The translations under genes and the position numbers were made by a program. A DNA stretch of 9,739 nucleotides from Actinomycetales bacterium (lineage in GTDB: Bacteria > Actinomycetota > Actinomycetes > Actinomycetales > Actinomycetaceae), in NCBI GenBank assembly GCA_012513625.1, contig JAAZBW010000029.1, positions 1 through 9,739 on the forward strand, given 5' to 3'. Under the pieces are notes generated by a model. The model was not told where the DNA came from. It did no database searches and was given only the letters and a program-made list of their open reading frames with translations. This document shows positions 5,372 to 9,739 of this stretch, one piece after another (within the stretch, counting starts at the first letter, position 1; each line of letters starts with the position of its first letter).

Positions 5372-6166
5372 ATGCCCACCCGCTCCGACGAGCACGTTGG
5401 TTCATGGCCGACCTCCCCCTATGACACGGGACGGGCCGTCCTCGAGGTGCGGGAGGTGGCTCCGAGGGAGGCGATGTTCCTCATCGATGGCATGGAGTCC
5501 TCCTATATCGACCTCGATGATCCCGCACACCTCGAGTTCGAGTACATGCAGCACGTGGACGCCGTGGTAGCCGCACACCTCGGCAGGGAAACCCCCCTCC
5601 GAGCGCTCCACCTCGGAGGGGGCGCGTGTGCCCTCGCGCGGGCGTGGGACGCCACCCACCCGGGATCGGCGCAACTGGCGGTGGAGTGGGACCCCGAGAT
5701 CGCCCGTCTCGTACGTGAGTGGTTCCCCCTCCCCCGCTCCCCCCGCCTCCGGATCCGGACAGGCGACGCCCGCACCGCGCTCGACGCGTTCCCGGCCGGA
5801 CGGTGGGACGTGGTGGTGCGGGACGTGTTCGTGGCAGGCCGCGTGCCGGAACACTCGCGGGACCAGGGCTCGTGGACGGCCCTGCGCCGTGTGCTCGCTC
5901 CGGGCGGCGTGGTGGCCGTGAACGTCGCAGACTCCGCGCCCCTCGAGCTCGCCCGGGCGGATGCCGCTCTCGCGCTACGCACGTTCACCTCCGCGGTCGC
6001 GATCGCAGACCCGGCAGTGTTCAAGGGTAGGCGCTACGGAAACGTGATCGTGGCGGGATCGAACGCACCCCTTGACGAGGTGGCAATCGCACGACGGGTG
6101 CACGGGCTCCCCATGCCGGCCCGTGTCATGGCCGGCGCGGAGCTCCGCCGCTTCGCCGGATTCTAG
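5372..6166 (+). CDS. spermidine synthase-like SAM-binding protein
   Basis: A 264-residue protein with the Rossmann core of the spermidine/spermine synthase (PABS) superfamily. After an N-terminal beta region (YDTGRAVLEVREVAPREAMFLIDGMESSYID, about 17-47) come HLEFEYMQHVDAV (53-65) and the nucleotide loop RALHLGGGACALAR (77-90). The acidic ribose-binding position is in VEWDPEIARLVREW (104-117), then RTGDAR (129-134) and WDVVVRDVFV (145-154). The loop reads GGGA, where true SpeE enzymes have GGGDG; together with weak conservation elsewhere this makes genuine aminopropyltransferase activity doubtful. Such spermidine-synthase-like proteins are common in Actinobacteria and mostly have no assigned function. 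The ATG at 5372 lacks a ribosome site but lies 7 nt after a TAGCCT element, fitting a leaderless transcript; the upstream GTG at 5324 is an alternative. It is the only plus-strand gene, divergent from dinB and convergent with the glycosyltransferase. Confidence 0.85.
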   Translation: MPTRSDEHVGSWPTSPYDTGRAVLEVREVAPREAMFLIDGMESSYIDLDDPAHLEFEYMQHVDAVVAAHLGRETPLRALHLGGGACALARAWDATHPGSAQLAVEWDPEIARLVREWFPLPRSPRLRIRTGDARTALDAFPAGRWDVVVRDVFVAGRVPEHSRDQGSWTALRRVLAPGGVVAVNVADSAPLELARADAALALRTFTSAVAIADPAVFKGRRYGNVIVAGSNAPLDEVAIARRVHGLPMPARVMAGAELRRFAGF

Positions 6167-7398
6167 GCACCGCGTGCGGGGCGGAGTCCGGCCTGGTCCC
6201 GCGTGGTTCGGCGCCACGGCGCGGGCCGCGAGATGAGACGGGTCAGGCGGGAGATCTCCTCGCCGCCGTCCGCTCGGTGCAGGAGCACGGCCTCCTCATA
6301 GAAGCCCACGAGTGCCTCCGTGGCGCTCCTCCACGAGTGGCGCACGGATTCCGCGCGCGCCGCGCGGCCCAGGCGCTCGCGGAGCGACCGGTCGGAGAGC
6401 AGTTCGCGGAGCCGGCCCGTCATCGCCTGCGCGTCATGGGGTTGCACCAGGAAGCCGTTCACGCCGTCGTCGATCACGAACGGGATGCCGCCGGCACGGG
6501 CACCCACCACCGGTACCCCGCTCGCCATCGACTCCATGGCCACGAAACCGAGCGTCTCGGTGGTGGAGGGGAACGCGAAGGCATCCGCTGAGGCGAACGC
6601 GGAGGCGAGGTCGTCGCCGCTCAGATAGCCCGCGAAGAAGGTGTTCGTCCCAGCAAACATCTGCTCGAGTTCCTCACGCGCGGGCCCAGAGCCCACGAAC
6701 GCGAGGCGCGCCCCGATATCGGCCAGTTGCCGGATCGGGTTGAGCAGGTCGTCGAGGTTCTTCTCCCTGGAGAGGCGGCCCACGTACAGCAGGAGTGGCG
6801 CCTGCGGGTGCCCCTGCGTGAGGTGGTTCCGCATCTCCTCGGAGCGCCGATCGGGCCGGTACGTGCGGGTGTCTACGGCCTTCGGCCAGAGATCAACCCG
6901 GCGCACGCCGAGCTCGCGGGCCCGCTCCACCATGGGACCGGAGGTGCAGAGGTTGACCTCGGCGAGATTGTGGAGCGTGCGGATGATTCCCTCGGCCGTG
7001 GGCTTCAGCCAGCTGATCCCCATCTCCTCCGTGTACTTGGGGAGGTCTGTGTGGAAGGAGGCCAGCAGGGGCAGATCACGGCGCCGCGACGCGAGGATGC
7101 CGTATCCGCCAATCCAGACTGGGTTGACGGCATGCACGATATCCGGCCGGAAGTCCGCGAGCGAACTCGCGATTCCCACGGTCGGAAGCCCGAACCGCGC
7201 CTCCGGGTAGAGCGGCTTGAAGGCCACGGAGTTGACCCGCACCACCCGCGCCCCCGCGTGCGTGGGGGGAGGGTTGCCCGGCGCGAACACGAGCGCCTCG
7301 TGGCCGAGTTGCTCCAGTTCCTCAAGGGTCCGGATGATCCGTGTCACCACGCCGTCGATCTTCGGGAGGAAGGTCTCGGTGAAGAACGCGATTCGCAT
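6163..7398 (-). CDS. sqdX: GT4 glycosyltransferase, SqdX/SQD2-like (probable sulfoquinovosyltransferase)
   Basis: A 411-residue GT-B retaining glycosyltransferase of family GT4. The N-terminal acceptor domain starts MRIAFFTETFLPKIDGVV and includes FRPDIVHAVNP (83-93) and SFHTDLPKYTEEMGISW (114-130). The donor domain begins with YVGRLSREKNL (205-215; Arg208 and Lys213 likely contact the diphosphate) and contains the EX7E motif ETLGFVAME (Glu281, Glu289) and ARAGGIPFVI. Several stretches follow SQD2/SqdX as I remember it rather than general mannosyltransferases: the WLKP...LHNLAEVNL region, LWPKAVDTRTYRPDRRSEEMR, and MFAG...F.GYLSGDDL. Expected reaction: transfer of sulfoquinovose from UDP-sulfoquinovose to diacylglycerol at the membrane, giving SQDG. 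The gene starts 20 nt after sqdB with no strong ribosome site, so coupling is likely. A plain GT4 mannosyl- or glucosyltransferase is the alternative. Confidence 0.8.
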   Translation of the reverse strand: MRIAFFTETFLPKIDGVVTRIIRTLEELEQLGHEALVFAPGNPPPTHAGARVVRVNSVAFKPLYPEARFGLPTVGIASSLADFRPDIVHAVNPVWIGGYGILASRRRDLPLLASFHTDLPKYTEEMGISWLKPTAEGIIRTLHNLAEVNLCTSGPMVERARELGVRRVDLWPKAVDTRTYRPDRRSEEMRNHLTQGHPQAPLLLYVGRLSREKNLDDLLNPIRQLADIGARLAFVGSGPAREELEQMFAGTNTFFAGYLSGDDLASAFASADAFAFPSTTETLGFVAMESMASGVPVVGARAGGIPFVIDDGVNGFLVQPHDAQAMTGRLRELLSDRSLRERLGRAARAESVRHSWRSATEALVGFYEEAVLLHRADGGEEISRLTRLISRPAPWRRTTRDQAGLRPARGA

Positions 7399-7418
7399 CG
7401 GGGGCCGCCCGCGGTTGG

Positions 7419-8621
7419 TTACTTCGTCTCGGCCAGAGAGGGCGGCACCCCGGCCTCGTTGTTCCGCGTCCACGTGGAGGTGGCGGGGATCTTCGAAAAG
7501 TCGACCCGGTCCCTGTACTTCCCGGCGGTCTGTTCCACCTCGAGGAGGAGCCCCTCGGAGAGCCTCGTGGGGTTGAGGCCGAGCTCGAGGAATGTGTCAT
7601 TCGAGGCGAAGAGGTCGTTCTCCGGGGCTTCGTTGCGCGGATTCGGCACCATCTCAACCTCGGCACCCGTGATCTCACCGATCAGGTGGGCGAGGTCACG
7701 CACCCGGTGCGTCTCTGTCAACTGGTTGAAGATCTTCACGCGTTCTCCCGCCTCCGGCGGGTTCTCGAGCGCGATCTCCACGCACCTGACCATGTCCTGG
7801 ATGTGGATGAACGCACGGGTCTGACCGCCGGTGCCGTGAACCGTGAGCGGGTAGCCCACGGCGGCCTGGACCAGGAAGCGGTTGAGGACCGTACCGTAGT
7901 CGCCGTCGTAGTCGAAGCGGTTGATGAGGCGCTCGTCGAGGTCTGTCTCCGGAGTGTGGGTTCCCCAGATGATCCCCTGGTGCAGGTCGGTGATGCGCAG
8001 GTGGTCGTTCTTCGCGTAATAGGCGAACAGGTGCTGGTCGAGCACCTTCGTCATGTGGTAGATCGAGCCCGGGTTGGTGGGGTAGAGGATCTGCTGCTCG
8101 ATCACGTCACCCGCGTGCGGCACCTGGATGTCGAGGTAGCCCTCCGGGATCGCCATGCCGGCGGTGCCGTAGCCATAGACGCCCATGGTGCCGAGGTGCA
8201 CCAGGTGCACATCACGGCCGGACTCCACGATCGCCGCGAGCACGTTGTGGGTGGCGTTCGTGTTGTTGTCCACCGTGTAGCGCTTGTTCTGCGAGTTTTT
8301 CATCGAGTACGGGGCGGCCCGCTGCTCTGCGAAGTGGATGATCGCGTCCGGCCCCTCGTGGGTGATGAAATCCAGGAGCGAGTCGTAGTCCTTCGCCACA
8401 TCGATGTTCTTGAAGGCCAGGTCGCGGTCCGTGGCCTCCTTCCACGCGCCGATCCGCTCCTCGAGGGGACGAATCGGCGTGAGCGACTCAGCTCCAAGCT
8501 CCTCGTCGATCCTGCGGCGGGAGAGGTTGTCGATGATGATCACATCGTGGCCACGTGCCGAGAGGTGAAGGGCCGCGGGCCAACCACAGAATCCGTCTCC
8601 GCCAAGTACCGCGATCTTCAT
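7419..8621 (-). CDS. sqdB: UDP-sulfoquinovose synthase (SQD1/SqdB-like)
   Basis: NAD-dependent extended short-chain dehydrogenase, 400 residues, which converts UDP-glucose plus sulfite to UDP-sulfoquinovose. The NAD-binding motif is GGDGFCGW (7-14, GxxGxxG) with Asp31 at the end of the second strand. SQD1-specific blocks stand out: DNLSRRRIDEELG.ESLTPI (31-50), HFAEQRAAPYSM (96-107), HLGTMGVYG (142-150), and GTVLNRFLVQAAVGYPLTVHGTGGQTR near residue 240. The catalytic triad fits Thr145, Tyr188 and Lys192 (YHMTK). Close agreement along the whole length with plant and cyanobacterial SQD1, as I remember them, separates it from generic UDP-glucose epimerases. The ATG at 8621 has AGGAGA about 6 nt upstream. 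The linked downstream SqdX-like transferase supports the SQDG pathway. A role in another sulfonated glycan, as for archaeal Agl3, is the main alternative. Confidence 0.9.
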   Translation of the reverse strand: MKIAVLGGDGFCGWPAALHLSARGHDVIIIDNLSRRRIDEELGAESLTPIRPLEERIGAWKEATDRDLAFKNIDVAKDYDSLLDFITHEGPDAIIHFAEQRAAPYSMKNSQNKRYTVDNNTNATHNVLAAIVESGRDVHLVHLGTMGVYGYGTAGMAIPEGYLDIQVPHAGDVIEQQILYPTNPGSIYHMTKVLDQHLFAYYAKNDHLRITDLHQGIIWGTHTPETDLDERLINRFDYDGDYGTVLNRFLVQAAVGYPLTVHGTGGQTRAFIHIQDMVRCVEIALENPPEAGERVKIFNQLTETHRVRDLAHLIGEITGAEVEMVPNPRNEAPENDLFASNDTFLELGLNPTRLSEGLLLEVEQTAGKYRDRVDFSKIPATSTWTRNNEAGVPPSLAETK

Positions 8622-8641
8622 TGTCTCTCCTGCTCTCAGTT

Positions 8642-8660
8642 CCGCTCGCCCACCGAGCGG
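8642..8660 (-). other. hairpin in the PAC2-sqdB gap (possible leader structure)
   Basis: CCGCTCG and CGAGCGG form a perfect 7-bp stem with a 5-nt loop, 20 nt before the sqdB ATG and just upstream of its ribosome site. There is no U-tract, so it is a poor intrinsic terminator. A TAnnnT word (TAGTCT, 8673-8668) just upstream could be a -10 for sqdB, but no -35 is visible. The rest of the 92-nt gap shows nothing recognisable. Confidence 0.3.
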
Positions 8661-8713
8661 TCAAACGAGACTAGCGCGCGATCTTGTGGACCCCCGAATT
8701 GGCAGGACCCCGT

Positions 8714-9670
8714 TCAGCCCTGCGCCATCCCCGGTTCATCGTCGCTGCTGTCCTCGAGGTCGGCGAGGAATGCCTCGGCCGCCGCGCCGATCTCATCCGC
8801 GGTGGGGATCTGGACGCCCGCTGGTGCTGGCTCGTCCGCAGAGAACAGCTGCGGTTGAGCCTCACGCAGCGCGTCGAACTGGGTCTCGAGGGTGTGGACG
8901 TGCTGTGACGCCTCCTCGCCGACGGCGGCCGCGAGCTCGGCCTCGAAGCGAGCGGCGGCGGCATCAAGTTCTCCCACGGGCAGGGCGAAGCCGGACCCCT
9001 GGGAGAGCCGGCGGACCAGCGCGGCAGCCGCGGCCGGGTAGGGATGGTGGGCGAGGTAGTGCGGGATGGCAGCCGAGTACCCGACTGTGTCCGTGCCGGC
9101 CCTTCCAAGGGCGAACTCGAGCACGTTGGACATCTGGGCGGGGAACTGGAGTGTGCCCGAGATGCCCTCACCCTCGGTGAGGAGCTCCGGGCGGGAAGCA
9201 TGGGAGGTGATCTGAACGGGCCGGGTGTGGGGCACCCCCGTGGGGAAGCCCTGCACCACGAACGCTCGCGTGACGCCGAAACGTGCGGCGAGCGCAATCA
9301 CCTCGTCGGTGAAGCGGTTCCACCGGAGGTCCGGCTCCTGACCGTGCAGGAGGAGGAGTTCTCTGCCCTCATCGTCCCGGACGAGGTCGAGCGCGAGGTG
9401 GCTCGCGTGCAGGTCCGTGAATGTGCCGTCCTTGTAGACAATCGTGGGACGGTGCCGGTTGAAGTCCGTGAGTTCGTCCTGTTCGAACGTGGCGACCCGG
9501 TCATGCTGGAGGGAGCCCACCAGGTGTTCGGCCACGACCTGGGCGGCCGAGCCTGCGTCCATGGGCGAGTGCAGCGCAACCACGAGGGAATCCACGTCCA
9601 CGCGCTCGGCCACGGGCTCCAAGCGCACGAAGGGGTGGTCGCCGCCCTGGGGGCTCAGGTGCTGATTCAT
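8714..9670 (-). CDS. PAC2 family protein
   Basis: A 318-residue protein of the PAC2 (proteasome assembly chaperone 2) superfamily, common in Actinobacteria. The N-terminal part contains DSLVVALHSPMDAGSAAQ (27-44) and RPTIVYKDG (74-82). Family-typical blocks follow: LLLLHGQEPDLRWNRFTDEV (105-124), FVVQGFPTGVPHTRPVQITSHAS (137-159) and VGYSAAIPHYLAHHPYPAAA (196-215). A helical, possibly coiled C-terminal region (about 234-275) leads to an acidic tail (FLADLEDSSDDEP, 301-313). Eukaryotic PAC2 helps assemble proteasomes; a similar role for the bacterial members is not established, and no proteasome gene is visible here. The ATG at 9670 has AGGAGG 5 nt upstream. It has its own promoter at the window edge, and the sqd genes follow in the same direction after 92 nt. 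Confidence 0.9.
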   Translation of the reverse strand: MNQHLSPQGGDHPFVRLEPVAERVDVDSLVVALHSPMDAGSAAQVVAEHLVGSLQHDRVATFEQDELTDFNRHRPTIVYKDGTFTDLHASHLALDLVRDDEGRELLLLHGQEPDLRWNRFTDEVIALAARFGVTRAFVVQGFPTGVPHTRPVQITSHASRPELLTEGEGISGTLQFPAQMSNVLEFALGRAGTDTVGYSAAIPHYLAHHPYPAAAAALVRRLSQGSGFALPVGELDAAAARFEAELAAAVGEEASQHVHTLETQFDALREAQPQLFSADEPAPAGVQIPTADEIGAAAEAFLADLEDSSDDEPGMAQG

Positions 9671-9698
9671 CTTGGCCTCCTCTCCTGGTCACCGTCCG

Positions 9699-9713
9699 CC
9701 GGAATCGTTCCGG
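9699..9713. promoter_or_regulatory. palindrome over the PAC2 -10 (candidate operator)
   Basis: CCGGAA and TTCCGG form a perfect inverted repeat around a 3-nt centre, covering the whole proposed -10. As DNA it could be a dimeric repressor site; as RNA only its last part would be transcribed, so a hairpin role is less likely. Confidence 0.4.
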
Positions 9714-9732
9714 TGGATCTCTCCCATGTCAA
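9704..9732 (-). promoter_or_regulatory. promoter of the PAC2 gene
   Basis: Minus-strand consensus -35 TTGACA (9732-9727), 17-bp spacer, -10 AACGAT (9709-9704; three of six consensus bases). The predicted leader is about 27 nt and carries the GGAGAGGAGG ribosome site. The strong -35 with a poor -10 suggests a regulated or activator-assisted promoter. Confidence 0.5.
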
Positions 9733-9739
9733 CACGGGA

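Noticed and set aside
6727..7824. Plus-strand 365-codon open frame opposite sqdX/sqdB
   Set aside because: It spans two minus-strand genes and their junction and has no motif.
7686..8858. Plus-strand 390-codon open frame opposite sqdB
   Set aside because: Val/His/Arg-rich antisense shadow; the opposite strand encodes a clear SQD1 protein.
1..9739. tRNA, rRNA, CRISPR array, insertion sequence, prophage or attachment site
   Set aside because: I saw no phased long repeats, cloverleaf, transposase or integrase sequence; the window is almost fully accounted for by chromosomal genes.

Overview
The window is a gene-dense stretch of a GC-rich bacterial chromosome, almost certainly an actinobacterium. 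The evidence is GC-rich wobble positions, frequent GTG starts, a PAC2 protein, a DUF3040 membrane protein, and the gene order dinB - DUF3040 - mraZ - rsmH - ftsL - ftsI, which is typical of Actinobacteria. A Micrococcales-like host is my best guess, but only an inference. I see no mobile element, CRISPR array, tRNA or rRNA.

Nine of the ten genes are on the minus strand, so the transcriptional order runs right to left. At the right end (8714-9670) is a PAC2-family gene with its own candidate promoter and a palindrome over the -10. Next comes a two-gene unit (8621-6163) of a UDP-sulfoquinovose synthase (sqdB/SQD1-like) and a GT4 glycosyltransferase of the SqdX/SQD2 type. Together these would form the two-step route to the sulfolipid SQDG. 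A plus-strand spermidine-synthase-like gene (5372-6166) converges on the glycosyltransferase; the two stop codons share one CTAG. It diverges from dinB (DNA polymerase IV, 5323-4115) across a 48-bp spacer in which two -10-like elements overlap. A DUF3040 membrane protein gene (4019-3636) follows, with its own promoter and a strong intrinsic terminator.

The left third is the start of the division and cell wall (dcw) cluster: mraZ, rsmH (mraW), ftsL and an ftsI cut off by the window edge. The mraZ promoter carries three GTGG boxes spaced exactly 10 bp apart across the spacer and -10, as expected for MraZ autoregulation. The 133-nt mraZ-rsmH gap holds a two-tier hairpin that may be the actinobacterial mraW-type leader RNA. 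rsmH-ftsL overlap by ATGA, and ftsL-ftsI abut in the same frame (TAA immediately followed by GTG).

The most noteworthy content is the sqdB-sqdX pair, which points to sulfolipid synthesis in a host group not usually associated with it, and the compact regulatory architecture around mraZ, rsmH, dinB and PAC2. I did not find a wholly new multi-gene system.
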